Shown: positions 33,654-42,033, counted from the stretch's first letter. The stretch: 42,739 nt of DNA from Verrucomicrobiales bacterium (GCA_012960505.1 DUBC01000011.1:99223-141961); one strand, 5' to 3'. The notes: generated by a model not told the origin, from the sequence alone. Numbers and translations are program-made.

Positions 33654-35135
33654 ATGATGAAGAAAATTATTAAGGTAAAGATGAACGCTCCAGCCTGGTT
33701 GGTTGTTTTTGCTGTAGCATTAATTGTTTGTGGTTCTTTTTCGAATGCAGAAACGAAGGGCCGTTATGTTTCTGATGAGTCGACCGAAGAAGAGGCAGGT
33801 AATGATACTAAAGGTCTCATTGAGAAATTTAATGATCAGCTAGGAAAATTAGGTAAATTATTAAAGCGGGCTCAAGATTTTTGGGTCGATGAATCAGATG
33901 ATGGAGCTCAAGGAAAAGGGTTCGGCTTAGACCTTGATCTTAATGATCCGCGTATGGCTGATCTTATGCAGTTCTATCAGGCGCAATTAGATAAACGGAG
34001 GCCGTCTAGAAATGAGAAAGATCATCGCAGTGTTTTTGCGGAATATAAACCCGTAGTAAAATCATATGTTCAGAGCACGGCAAGAATCATTAATAAGAAG
34101 AACGAGCAGTTATCACTTGCTACTGTTGTTAGTCATGGAGGCTTGCTTGTGACGAAGGCCAGTGAATTGCCTTCTAAAGGTATTTTTTGCGAGCTTTTTG
34201 ATGGTAGGAGAGCAGAAGCTAAAATTTTAAGCACTGATTCCAAATGGGACATTGCCCTAATTAAGGTTGAATTATTAGGTCTGAAGCCAGTTGATCTAGA
34301 AGGAGGTAAACAGGTTGAGCTCGGTACTTTTCTCGCCGCTTCCGGCCTCGATGAATATCCGATAGCGGTGGGGGTTGCAAGTGTGGCGCCTCGTAATCTG
34401 TCTGCTAATGAGCGTGGCTTTCTTGGGGTTGGCATGGAAAATACGGATCAGGGAGTCAAGGTTAACCAAGTCCAACGTGGATCAGGAGCTTCTGAGGCAG
34501 GGGTAGAAGTTGGAGACATTATCCTGAAGATTGATGGTCAGCCTATTAATTCTCCAGCGCAGCTGGCAAAATCTGTTTCGGGTCGTAAGCCCAAAGATGA
34601 AATAAAAATACTTTTGAAGCGAGGAGAGGATGAAAAGGATCTGACTGCGATATTAGGTTCACGAGGCCAATCCGTTCCACAATTTAGAGGACCTGACCCC
34701 AGTGCTAAGTTTGGTGGTCCTTTGAGTGAGAATAGGAAAGACTTTCCAAATGCATTGCAGCATGATCTTGCTCTGAGGCCAAATGAATGTGGGGGGCCAT
34801 TGATAGATTTAGATGGAAAATTAGTTGGCGTTAACATAGCGCGAAGTGGTCGGGTCAAAAGCTACGCAATACCTACAGTAGATCTAAAAAATGTTATCGC
34901 GCAGTTAAGTGATCAGGGTTCCGGTAGTAGCGATGTAGATCTTTTGGAGAAGGAGTTAGGTTCTCTGGATAGCGAAATTGATACGATTGAGAATAATCTT
35001 AAAGATGTCCGTAAGCGTAGGGAGGAGGCCCTTAAGGCTTTAGAAGATTTTGAAGATAAACTTAAAGATATAAAGAAGAGACGAGAGCAAACGCGTGGAG
35101 CCATAGAAAAGGCAAAGAGTTCAAGGCGTGAATGA
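33654..35135 (+). CDS. HtrA-like pseudoprotease with PDZ nested in the protease fold and a C-terminal coiled coil
   Basis: The 493-residue exported protein starts with a signal peptide (WLVVFAVALIVCGSFSNA). A charged helical region follows (about 50-130). The trypsin-like fold then starts (LATVVSHGGLLVTKASEL), but the histidine position is S170. D199 (WDIALIKV) is kept. A PDZ domain (about 255-335, GFLGVGMENTDQG, ASEAGVEVGDIILKIDGQPI) comes before the second half of the protease. That half carries NECGGPLIDLDGKLVGVNIA, with C379 at the nucleophile position. The last 75 residues (LLEKELGSLDSEIDTIENNL onward) are a heptad-patterned coiled coil. So the PDZ is inserted between the Asp and Ser strands, and the triad is Ser/Asp/Cys. 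It is likely a non-proteolytic partner or scaffold for the upstream protease. Confidence 0.88.
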   Translation: MMKKIIKVKMNAPAWLVVFAVALIVCGSFSNAETKGRYVSDESTEEEAGNDTKGLIEKFNDQLGKLGKLLKRAQDFWVDESDDGAQGKGFGLDLDLNDPRMADLMQFYQAQLDKRRPSRNEKDHRSVFAEYKPVVKSYVQSTARIINKKNEQLSLATVVSHGGLLVTKASELPSKGIFCELFDGRRAEAKILSTDSKWDIALIKVELLGLKPVDLEGGKQVELGTFLAASGLDEYPIAVGVASVAPRNLSANERGFLGVGMENTDQGVKVNQVQRGSGASEAGVEVGDIILKIDGQPINSPAQLAKSVSGRKPKDEIKILLKRGEDEKDLTAILGSRGQSVPQFRGPDPSAKFGGPLSENRKDFPNALQHDLALRPNECGGPLIDLDGKLVGVNIARSGRVKSYAIPTVDLKNVIAQLSDQGSGSSDVDLLEKELGSLDSEIDTIENNLKDVRKRREEALKALEDFEDKLKDIKKRREQTRGAIEKAKSSRRE

Positions 35136-35226
35136 GTGGAGTGAGGTTTAATTGATTGAATTAAGAGGAATATCCTTTTATCAATCACGGTATTAAATTA
35201 GTTCTCTAACTTAAAATAAACATTCT

Positions 35227-36264
35227 ATGGAAGAAGCTCAGAACAGACTTAGATGGGGAATTCTTGCGACTGGCAGTATCGCCTCCTCCTTCGTTGAGGG
35301 GGTAATGAATTCTAGACTTGGTAAGGTCGTTGCTGTGGGGAGCCGTAGTCAGGAATCTGCGGACCGTTTTGCTGAGCAATTTGGAGGGATACCCAATAGA
35401 CATCCCAGTTATCAGGATCTCTTAGAAAATGATGACGTTGACGCTGTTTATATTGCGACTCCGCACCCTATGCACAAGGAGTGGGCAATTAAGGCTGCTC
35501 AAGCTGGGAAGCATATACTATGTGAAAAGCCGATAGGATTGAATGTTTCTGAAGCGGAAGAGATCATACAAACAGCCAAAGACAATGACGTCTTTTTAAT
35601 GGAGGGCTACATGTATCGTTGCTCGGAACAGACCCATGAGATCATTAAATTAATTAAAGATGGAGCAATTGGTCAGGTAAAATCAATTGAAGCGTCATTC
35701 TCTTTTGATATAGGGGATAATCCTGATGGTAGGCATCTTAATAAGGCTTTGGCGGGTGGAGGGATCCTTGATGTTGGGGGTTATCCTATGTCTATGGCGG
35801 GATTGATCGCTGGAGTTGCCAATGGAGAGACTTTTTCCGAACCGAATGAAATAAAAGCAGTTGGTTTCATTGGGAATACAGGCGTTGATGAATATACAAG
35901 TGCAGTAGTCAGTTTTGCTGGCGGTATTACGGCTCGTCTCAGTTGTGGGGTGGCCTTGGAGGAGCCGATTAATGTAAGTATTTCCGGTAGTGAGGGTAGA
36001 CTCTTCATTCCAGTCCCTTGGAAACCATCTCCTCAGGGCGGAGAGAATGAGCTGGAATTATATAAGAATGGGGTTGATGAACCTGAGCTTATTAAAGTGA
36101 AAACAGAAAAATATTTGTATGGAGCTGAAGCTGATGCAGTTGCTCTAGGAATTGAGACTAAAAAAGCTATTTTCCCTGCAATGAGTTGCGATGACACTTT
36201 GGCCCTGATGCGTTCTCTGGATCGTTGGAGAGAGGAAATTGGCCTTCGTTATGACGGCGAGTGA
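35227..36264 (+). CDS. Gfo/Idh/MocA family oxidoreductase
   Basis: This 345-residue NAD(P)-dependent dehydrogenase belongs to a family acting on sugars, inositols and dihydrodiols. The Rossmann motif is RWGILATGSIASSF (9-22). The family's ATPHPMHKEWA and LCEKPIG (E100-K101-P102, catalytic lysine K101) are present, and GGGILDVGGYPMSM carries the conserved DxGxY/H region of the C-terminal domain. No signal peptide is seen, so it is cytosolic. It begins 91 bases after the pseudoprotease and shows no obvious functional link to it. The closest pattern is trans-dihydrodiol or glucose-fructose oxidoreductase-like, but the substrate cannot be read. Confidence 0.93.
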   Translation: MEEAQNRLRWGILATGSIASSFVEGVMNSRLGKVVAVGSRSQESADRFAEQFGGIPNRHPSYQDLLENDDVDAVYIATPHPMHKEWAIKAAQAGKHILCEKPIGLNVSEAEEIIQTAKDNDVFLMEGYMYRCSEQTHEIIKLIKDGAIGQVKSIEASFSFDIGDNPDGRHLNKALAGGGILDVGGYPMSMAGLIAGVANGETFSEPNEIKAVGFIGNTGVDEYTSAVVSFAGGITARLSCGVALEEPINVSISGSEGRLFIPVPWKPSPQGGENELELYKNGVDEPELIKVKTEKYLYGAEADAVALGIETKKAIFPAMSCDDTLALMRSLDRWREEIGLRYDGE

Positions 36265-36348
36265 TTATTTTACCTTAACTGAGGAGATTTGCCGATCCAA
36301 ATAGGCTATACTATGTTATAAGATAGCTTCAAAGAAGCTATTTCTCTA

Positions 36349-37416
36349 ATGCAAGAACCTATCAGTCTTGATGATGTGGAGCTGGAGGCCAAAGAGGCTG
36401 CAGCTAAAGAAGAGTTTTTGCGTTTACAAAAGCAGGGGAAGCTAGTTTCTGTCCTAACAACATCAATTGTTCACGTTGTCATTGTATTAATTTTATGGTG
36501 CATCATCGTTGCGCTTGGTCCAGATGAGATACCACAGATAGTTGCTGTTACTGAGACCAAGGATGACACTTACCAGATCGAGAAACAGGACTTTGCTCGT
36601 TCAGTTAAGAGAAAACCACAACCTCCTAAGAGCGCTTCTCGGGTACAGACAATTACTTCGGTGGCGACTTCACCCGTTTCTGTTCCCTCGATAGAGGACC
36701 CTGTCATTGACCCTTTAGGGATCGGAACGGATTTTGGTAGAGGTTTTGGCCAGGGCAAAGGTAATGGCGAGGGAGGTGGCGGAACGTCATCATTTTTTGG
36801 CGGAACGGCAAAGGGTAACCGGGTCGTTTTTGTTGTCGATTTTTCTGGGTCCATGATTAAGGACGGGGGCGGAGTCAGGCTCCAAATGCTTAAGAAGGAA
36901 TTAATCAGTTCCATTAGCAAGCTGCCAAAGGGGATGAGCTTTCAGGTCATCTACTATTCGACAGCTCCTTGGCTTGGAGGAGAATCTCTATACACTGCCC
37001 CTACAAGATTCCCGGATAAGCCCGGGGATAGGATTCCCTGGTCTGAAGCGACTAAAGAAGGAATAATCCGTGCAGTGAATCATATTAAAGCGGCAAAGGC
37101 TGAAGGGGCAACGATATGGAAAGATCCTCTGGAGCTAGCATTTGCAATGCGCCCGGTCCCGGCAGTGGTATGGTTGCTTTCAGATGGTGAAGCTCAGGAC
37201 GCAGAAGAGGTCGTTGAGAAGATAAAGAAAATTAACTCATCGCGAATACCAATAAACACTATTGGGCTTGAGGTGCCTGGGGCTGCATTCAGTTACCTAG
37301 TGAATATTGCCCGTCAGACCGGCGGTAAGGCCAGTATCGTTCATAAAGGTAAGCTTTATAGTGGTCCGGCGGCCTTACGTTTTGCCGATGATTTTGATCC
37401 GGCAGGCGGCTTTTAG
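36349..37416 (+). CDS. Membrane-anchored von Willebrand factor A domain protein
   Basis: The 355-residue protein has a Glu/Lys-rich cytoplasmic N-terminus (1-35), one TM (about 37-59, VLTTSIVHVVIVLILWCIIV), a Lys/Pro/Ser segment and a Gly-rich linker (FGQGKGNGEGGGGTSSFFGG). A VWA domain follows (about 160-345). The MIDAS metal site begins VVDFSGSM (DxSxS) and continues with LLSDGEAQD. The start resembles TonB/ExbD-like single-span proteins, as is common in verrucomicrobial VWA proteins. Probable role: metal-dependent protein-protein contact in the periplasm. It lies 84 bases after the oxidoreductase and 59 before the sulfatase, on the same strand. Confidence 0.88.
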   Translation: MQEPISLDDVELEAKEAAAKEEFLRLQKQGKLVSVLTTSIVHVVIVLILWCIIVALGPDEIPQIVAVTETKDDTYQIEKQDFARSVKRKPQPPKSASRVQTITSVATSPVSVPSIEDPVIDPLGIGTDFGRGFGQGKGNGEGGGGTSSFFGGTAKGNRVVFVVDFSGSMIKDGGGVRLQMLKKELISSISKLPKGMSFQVIYYSTAPWLGGESLYTAPTRFPDKPGDRIPWSEATKEGIIRAVNHIKAAKAEGATIWKDPLELAFAMRPVPAVVWLLSDGEAQDAEEVVEKIKKINSSRIPINTIGLEVPGAAFSYLVNIARQTGGKASIVHKGKLYSGPAALRFADDFDPAGGF

Positions 37417-37475
37417 TCTTTAGACTTGGTTGCTTTTGTATGATTAATTCTCTCAAAAATTCTTTATAGATTATT

Positions 37476-38831
37476 ATGATGATTCATTTGACTAAAATCA
37501 TGGCAATATGGGTAATGCTTCTTTCACAAGTCATTGGTAAGGAGAGGCCTAACATCGTTTTTATAATGGCGGATGATTTGGGGATTGGCGACTTGTCATC
37601 TCACGGGGCCAAGGACATGAGGACTCCTAATATTGATAAATTGATGCAAAGTGGATGTCGTTTTGATAATGCCTATGCTAATTGCCCAGTATGCTCTCCG
37701 ACCCGAGCTGCTTTTTTGACTGGACGATATCCTGACATGGTTGGGGTCCCTGGAGTGATTCGTACTCACCGTGCAAATAACTGGGGCTATTTATCTGAGT
37801 CAGCGAAGACTATTCCTCAGGTGATGAAGGGAGCAGGTTATCACACGGCGCTCATAGGTAAGTGGCACTTGGGTCTTGTAGAACCAAACACGCCACTCGG
37901 TCGAGGTTTTGATTTTTTCAAGGGCTACTTGGGAGACATGATGGATGATTATTACAATCATCGCAGACACGGAGTGAATTATATGTCTGAGGGGAGGAAA
38001 AGAATTGACCCTAAGGGGCACGCCACGGACCTATTTTCTGATTGGGCCGTAAATTACATTAAAGAAAGAAATTCCAAAGAGGATCCTTTCTTTCTTTTCT
38101 TGTCTTATAATGCACCGCATACCCCAATCCAACCTCCCAATGATTGGTACGAGAAGGTCAAGCAGCGCGAAGAGGGCATTGGTAAAGCAAGAGCGAAGCT
38201 CGTTGCGCTGATTGAGCATATGGATTACGGCATCGGGAAAGTGCTCAAAGCCATACCAGAAAAGAGTAACACGATCATCGTTTTCACATCTGATAATGGA
38301 GGTCAGGCCAATGTTGGAGCTAGGAACGATCCCTGGAAGGGTGAAAAGCAACAAATGTGGGAAGGTGGATTGCGCGTCCCTGCCTGCGTTGTCTGGCCCG
38401 GCCACATTAAGGCTAGTAGCAGTTATGATGGGATCTCTATGACGATGGATTGGTTGCCAACATTGGCAGAAGTGGCTGGTGCTGCAGTGCCTGAGGGAAT
38501 CGAAGGTCAGAGCCTCCTCAGTGGAATTCAGGGGAAGAATGATAAAGCGATAGATTCTAGAACTTTGATATGGGTGAGAAGAGAGGGTGGAGGGATGTAC
38601 CGTGGACAGGATTACTATGCTGTGCGACAGGGCCCATGGAAGCTCTTGCAGAATAAGTCAACTGAGCCTTTTCAATTATACAATCTTGCAGAAGATCCAG
38701 GAGAGACTAGCCCCATAGATGGTAACAATAAGGTGCGTCGGACCTTGGAGCAGGTTTTGCGTGAGCATGTACGTAGTGCAGGTTTTGTTCCCTGGCAGGG
38801 TAGGATTCCTGATCCTGAAAAGGTAGAGTAA
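37476..38831 (+). CDS. Type I (formylglycine-dependent) sulfatase
   Basis: The 451-residue exported arylsulfatase-family enzyme hydrolyses sulfate esters, typically on sulfated polysaccharides in this lineage. A short signal (IMAIWVMLLSQVIG) precedes PNIVFIMADDLGIGD, whose D33-D34 bind calcium. The formylglycine motif is C73-S-P-T-R followed by AAFLTGRYP. Later motifs are YHTALIGKWHLG, IVFTSDNGG and the C-terminal VRQGPWKLL...YNLAEDPGE. All catalytic elements are present; a separate formylglycine-generating enzyme would be required. It is the last gene before a region of small, repeat-separated genes. Confidence 0.95.
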   Translation: MMIHLTKIMAIWVMLLSQVIGKERPNIVFIMADDLGIGDLSSHGAKDMRTPNIDKLMQSGCRFDNAYANCPVCSPTRAAFLTGRYPDMVGVPGVIRTHRANNWGYLSESAKTIPQVMKGAGYHTALIGKWHLGLVEPNTPLGRGFDFFKGYLGDMMDDYYNHRRHGVNYMSEGRKRIDPKGHATDLFSDWAVNYIKERNSKEDPFFLFLSYNAPHTPIQPPNDWYEKVKQREEGIGKARAKLVALIEHMDYGIGKVLKAIPEKSNTIIVFTSDNGGQANVGARNDPWKGEKQQMWEGGLRVPACVVWPGHIKASSSYDGISMTMDWLPTLAEVAGAAVPEGIEGQSLLSGIQGKNDKAIDSRTLIWVRREGGGMYRGQDYYAVRQGPWKLLQNKSTEPFQLYNLAEDPGETSPIDGNNKVRRTLEQVLREHVRSAGFVPWQGRIPDPEKVE

Positions 38832-38888
38832 AAGCTTAATTCACGGATCACACTGTATACCTAGTATATATATAGGATTTGTTTTCCC

Positions 38889-38970
38889 TGCGGTACCATA
38901 CTGTACCGTGATTGGGTTGTAACTTCGGGTTGTAAGTCAAAGGAGGAGGTACAGAACCTAAATTCCTCCT
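38889..38970. other. Two inverted repeats and a short direct repeat after the sulfatase gene
   Basis: Hairpin 1: CGGTAC (38891-38896) pairs with GTACCG (38903-38908) around CATACT. Hairpin 2: AGGAGG+AGGT (38941-38950) pairs with ACCT (38956-38959) and CCTCCT (38965-38970), with a five-base bulge. Between them GGGTTGTAA occurs twice, 13 bases apart (38914-38936). The second hairpin is followed by a weak T-rich stretch, so it may end the sulfatase transcript. The 246-base gap otherwise shows no gene. Confidence 0.6.
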
Positions 38971-39077
38971 CTACTTAATTTCTTAAATAGGACGAGAGGT
39001 TTTGGCGGTTATAGGGGCTCCAAATACTCCACTTCTTTGGTCTGGAGAGATTTGAAGGAAAACGTTATAAGGGAGTT

Positions 39078-39431
39078 ATGTCTGATGAATATGCGAGTTT
39101 AAAAAATGTGGCATGGCAATACAGATTAGTCGGATGGGTGGTTGGGATAGGAATAGTGTTACTAGGTTTGTTTTATGCATACGCTACAGCATTTACTGAT
39201 TATGGGTTCTTTCCTGATGAGTCATCTTTAATAAAGGTGCTTGTAGCAATCTTAATTTTGATTATAACCGCCTTAGTGACTTGGTTGGTAGTGGCAACGA
39301 TTCGCGCTGTATCTGAATTTATACATCTATGTATTCGAGTTGAGTATAACACTCGTGCTCGTCCTCAAGCTCCGAACCTTGGAAATGAACATGAAACAGT
39401 TTGTGAACAAAAGGTTCCAGGCGACGCTTGA
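39078..39431 (+). CDS. Small two-TM membrane protein, unknown function
   Basis: The 117-residue protein has two clear membrane segments (about 16-38, YRLVGWVVGIGIVLLGLFYA, and 51-73, LIKVLVAILILIITALVTWL). They are joined by a short acidic loop, and a hydrophilic tail follows. I do not recognise a family. A GGGAG ribosome-binding box precedes ATG 39078. The last codons (EQKVPGDA-stop) lie inside the palindrome described at 39401-39460, so the gene's 3' end and the palindrome overlap, as integron cassettes often do. Confidence 0.75.
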   Translation: MSDEYASLKNVAWQYRLVGWVVGIGIVLLGLFYAYATAFTDYGFFPDESSLIKVLVAILILIITALVTWLVVATIRAVSEFIHLCIRVEYNTRARPQAPNLGNEHETVCEQKVPGDA

Positions 39432-39460
39432 CAGCGTCGCCTGAACGCAGACATTCGGCA
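39401..39460 (+). other. attC-like imperfect palindrome (candidate integron recombination site)
   Basis: GTTC+AGGCGACGCT (39414-39428, skipping C39418) pairs perfectly with AGCGTCGCCT+GAAC (39433-39446), a 14-bp stem with one unpaired base on the left arm and loop TGAC. GCAGAC follows, then ATTCGGC (39453-39459), two mismatches from the attC core GTTRRRY. The left outer box TGTGAAC (39402-39408) pairs only partly. The total of about 60 bases, the extrahelical base and the 3' box match the layout of short attC sites. There is no T run, so a Rho-independent terminator is less likely. No integrase gene is in the window. Confidence 0.45.
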
Positions 39461-39471
39461 AGAAGAGACAC

Positions 39472-40584
39472 ATGAGAAAGATGCTTATTCTGGCAATGGT
39501 CGCTGTGTTTGTAGTCGTGCGTCAGGACAATGACACGGTGATCAGGGTGCTTCGAGACGATTTTGTTTGCCCAATCCAGCAGTATCCAATGATGCGGCCG
39601 GAACCGGTCCTCAAGCCTGAAGAACCCGTTGCTGAGGCTAAGCCTGTACAAGAAGCACCCATTAACTCGATAAAGTATAAAATTACAGGTGATGAGGTCA
39701 ACATCACTGGCTGTGATAAAAAGGTATCGGGTGCGTTAACCATTCCTGAGATCATCGAAGGCAAATCGGTCACCAGCATCGGGAAAGAGGCCTTCCAATA
39801 CTGCAGAAACCTGACGAGCATCACGATCCCTGATGGTGTCACCAGCATCGGGCAGGGTGCCTTTGAACTTTGCATCGGCCTGACGAGCATCACGATCCCT
39901 GATAGTGTCACCAGTATCGGGGAAGGCGCCTTCTGGGGTTGCAGCAACCTGACGAGCATCACGATTCCTGATAGCGTCACCGATATCGGGGATAGCGCCT
40001 TCTGGGGTTGCAGCAACCTGACGAGCATCACGATTCCTGATAGCGTTACCAGCATCAGGAATTCCGCCTTCGGGGGCTGCTATCGCCTCACGAGCGTCAC
40101 CATTGGTAATGGCGTCACCAACATCGCGAATTACGCCTTCCGTAACTGCAGAAGCCTGACGAGCATCACGATTCCTGATAGCGTCACCGATATCGGGGAT
40201 AGCGCCTTCTACGACTGCACCAACCTGACGAGCATCACGATCCCCGACAGCGTTACCAGTATTGGTGGTTATGCCTTCAAATTCTGCCTCTACCTGACGA
40301 GTGTCACGATCCCTAATAGCGTCACACGCATCGGGAATGGGGCCTTCTATTCCTGCACAAGACTGACGAGCATCACCATTGGTAATGGCGTTACCAGCAT
40401 CGGGAATTATGCCCTCGCCAACTGCACCAGCCTGACCACTGTAACATTTCTTGGGGATGCTCCTAAAGCGGGTAAAGAGGTTTTCAAAGGTGCCACCCCC
40501 ACTATCTATCGCAAAACCGAAGCGAAGGGCTGGGGTGATACTTGGGGGAAGCGGACAGTAAAGTTGATTTGTGAGAAGCCATAA
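39472..40584 (+). CDS. BspA-type leucine-rich-repeat protein (LRR_5)
   Basis: The 370-residue protein starts with a hydrophobic N-terminus (MLILAMVAVFVVV, a probable uncleaved anchor or signal), then a Pro/Glu/Lys/Ala spacer (40-63). Residues about 65-113 contain an introductory half-repeat. Nine consecutive 23-residue repeats of the form LTSITIPDSVTSIGDSAFYGCTN fill 114-320, and a cap (LTTVTFLGDAPKAGKEVFKG) and short tail follow. BspA repeats mediate adhesion or protein binding at the cell surface. Repeats are near-identical in DNA (69-bp units) and the gene appears richer in GC than its neighbours, suggesting recent expansion and possible horizontal origin. It starts 12 bases after the attC-like palindrome. 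Confidence 0.92.
   Translation: MRKMLILAMVAVFVVVRQDNDTVIRVLRDDFVCPIQQYPMMRPEPVLKPEEPVAEAKPVQEAPINSIKYKITGDEVNITGCDKKVSGALTIPEIIEGKSVTSIGKEAFQYCRNLTSITIPDGVTSIGQGAFELCIGLTSITIPDSVTSIGEGAFWGCSNLTSITIPDSVTDIGDSAFWGCSNLTSITIPDSVTSIRNSAFGGCYRLTSVTIGNGVTNIANYAFRNCRSLTSITIPDSVTDIGDSAFYDCTNLTSITIPDSVTSIGGYAFKFCLYLTSVTIPNSVTRIGNGAFYSCTRLTSITIGNGVTSIGNYALANCTSLTTVTFLGDAPKAGKEVFKGATPTIYRKTEAKGWGDTWGKRTVKLICEKP
39811..40431 (+). repeat. Nine tandem 69-bp units in the LRR gene
   Basis: Each unit begins CTGACGAGC(A/G)TCAC and encodes one 23-residue leucine-rich repeat. Units 3, 4 and 7 share long identical stretches, for example CTGATAGCGTCACCGATATC occurring twice. The periodicity keeps a long antisense frame open (40055-39522), which I regard as an artefact. 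Confidence 0.9.
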
Positions 40585-40592
40585 CCCCTAAA

Positions 40593-40640
40593 CCCCGCAC
40601 CCTGACCTATGACCCCTGATTCATGGTCAATTGTCCATGT
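40593..40640. repeat. Intergenic imperfect palindrome, copy 1
   Basis: The sequence starts CCCCGCACCCTGACC and contains TGACCCCTGA facing TCATGGTCA (40610-40629). It shares the leader CCCCGYACCC with the copies at 42067 and 42713, and the TGACC...GGTCA core with those at 41138 and 42077. It lies eight bases after the LRR stop. The right flank differs from the other copies (ATTGTCCATG instead of GTTGTTYGGGG). Confidence 0.75.
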
Positions 40641-40668
40641 GCCCTGTCTCATTATTCAAACTTCAGCA

Positions 40669-41070
40669 ATGAAACATAAGATTAATAAGAATCTATTACT
40701 ATCAATCACTCTTGTTATTGTTACTGTGGTAGGTTATGTCCTTTTTTATAGGTGGGATATAGCTAAAAATAGAGGTTATGAGTTTGGTTATTACGGAGTT
40801 TTCAACAGGATTGCCCATAGTCTAGAATCTATACCTGATGTATCGGGTGTGACCACTACAGCGATGAATATTGATATTTCACTAGAAGAATTTGGTCTCG
40901 ATGTAATCTTGAAGGATGAGCGAACAATAAAACTCTTTTTTCAAGAGAGGGATCCGATTCGATCTCTATCAGGTCAAAAACTGAGAACAGCATTAGAGGG
41001 CTTATTGGAGGCTCAAGAAATCAATAGTAATAGTGAACAAAAAGATTCACCCCTGACCAATAACAAATAG
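40669..41070 (+). CDS. Small single-TM protein, unknown function
   Basis: ATG 40669 is preferred to the ATG at 40609 because the latter would translate the intergenic palindrome. The 133-residue product begins MKHKINKN and has one membrane segment (about 8-28, LLLSITLVIVTVVGYVLFY), so it is an N-terminal anchor or signal. The rest is hydrophilic: YGVFNRIAHSLESIPDVSGV, MNIDISLEEFGLDVILKDER, then a polar tail. No family is recognised. It sits singly between two intergenic palindromes. Confidence 0.68.
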   Translation: MKHKINKNLLLSITLVIVTVVGYVLFYRWDIAKNRGYEFGYYGVFNRIAHSLESIPDVSGVTTTAMNIDISLEEFGLDVILKDERTIKLFFQERDPIRSLSGQKLRTALEGLLEAQEINSNSEQKDSPLTNNK

Positions 41071-41135
41071 TAACGCACCTTGTGCACTGTAGGATGTTAG
41101 CGTTGAAAAGTTTATAAGTAAAAAACCTCACTCCA

Positions 41136-41367
41136 CCTGACCCATGATTCATGGTCAGTTGTTCGGGGATCAAAAGCAATGAGCTATTGGTTCCCGTTAT
41201 AATCTTCGGTGGATTTTGTAATTGGTCGGTTAGTTGTGCGGTGTTAGGGTTTTGGGATGAGGATTCTAATACTATTTTTCATTATTCTGGGGTCAGTGTG
41301 TCATGCAGAGCTTAGAACTTGGACCGCTGTTAATGGCAAAGAGGTAGAAGCTGAATTCGTTTCCAAT
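41136..41367 (+). repeat. Palindrome copy 2 and long direct repeat, unit A
   Basis: The segment starts with the palindrome TGACCCATGA/TCATGGTCA (41138-41157), then GTTGTTCGGGG. It runs through the upstream region and the first codons of the SHD1-MORN gene. It matches 42075-42305 (offset 938-939) with scattered substitutions, for example GGTGGATTTTGTAATTGGTC in both. Conservation of the noncoding part at about the level of the coding part points to a recent duplication of the whole unit or to shared regulatory DNA. Confidence 0.88.
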
Positions 41368-42033
41368 AGCGATGGACAGGTGACTCTCAAGATGAAAACG
41401 GGTAAGGTTTTTAAGGTTCCACTCAATAAGCTCTCGAAAGCCGATCAGGAATTTATTACAGCCAAGTCTTCTTCGATACCCCAAAAGGAAAAGCCAAAGA
41501 CTGGTAAATTTGTCCCGCCAGAAGGGGCGCTTATTGATGATCCTGCAGCTGGTCAGTTGGATATACGAGGCGACCTTTACTACAAAAAAGGTTCAGACAC
41601 CCCTTATTCTGGAATTATTTATTCATTGTATGAAAACGGACAGCCGATTTTCGAAGGGACCATCAAGGACGGCAAGCCGGATGGGCTATATGTGGATTGG
41701 TATGAAAACGGGCAGAAGAAATTTGAAAGAAACTACAAGGACGGCAAGCAGGATGGGCTAAGGTTGAGGTGGTTTGCAAATGGGCAGAAGAAGGGGGAAT
41801 CAAACTGGAAGGGCGGCAAGCAGGATGGGCTATTGGTGAGGTGGTATGCAAATGGGCAGAAGAATAGAGAATTTAATTATAAGGACGGCAAGATGGAAGG
41901 GCTATATGTGACTTGGCATGAAAACGGGCAGAAGGAGCGTGAAGAAAACTACAAGGACGGTGAAATGATTTCCGCTAAATGGCGGAACGATAAAGGCGAA
42001 TTGGTCGGAGAAGTCTTTCCTCCTAAGGATTAG
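41257..42033 (+). CDS. Secreted SHD1 domain protein with five MORN-type repeats
   Basis: The 258-residue exported protein has a signal peptide ending VCHA (1-17). An SLA1-homology-1 (SHD1) domain follows at about 19-70 (RTWTAVNGKEVEAEFVS, KVPLNKLSKADQEFI), a small SH3-like fold common in PVC secreted proteins. After a linker come five repeats of about 24 residues (118-237) of the MORN_2/YwqK type, for example DGLYVDWYENGQKKFERNYK. MORN_2 repeats occur in antitoxin-like and toxin-immunity proteins and in surface proteins; no toxin partner is visible. A paralogue with two repeats follows at 42195. Confidence 0.85.
   Translation: MRILILFFIILGSVCHAELRTWTAVNGKEVEAEFVSNSDGQVTLKMKTGKVFKVPLNKLSKADQEFITAKSSSIPQKEKPKTGKFVPPEGALIDDPAAGQLDIRGDLYYKKGSDTPYSGIIYSLYENGQPIFEGTIKDGKPDGLYVDWYENGQKKFERNYKDGKQDGLRLRWFANGQKKGESNWKGGKQDGLLVRWYANGQKNREFNYKDGKMEGLYVTWHENGQKEREENYKDGEMISAKWRNDKGELVGEVFPPKD

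Noticed and set aside
39522..40055. Long minus-strand open frame (177 codons) across the LRR gene
   Set aside because: The 69-bp period keeps the antisense frame open, so its length is an artefact. Its product is a simple repeat with no start signal.
39811..40431. CRISPR-like periodic repeat in the LRR gene
   Set aside because: The whole 69-bp period is coding LRR sequence. There are no unique spacers between fixed repeats.
40609..40668. Upstream ATG for the small single-TM protein
   Set aside because: It would translate the intergenic palindrome shared with noncoding positions at 41138 and 42077.
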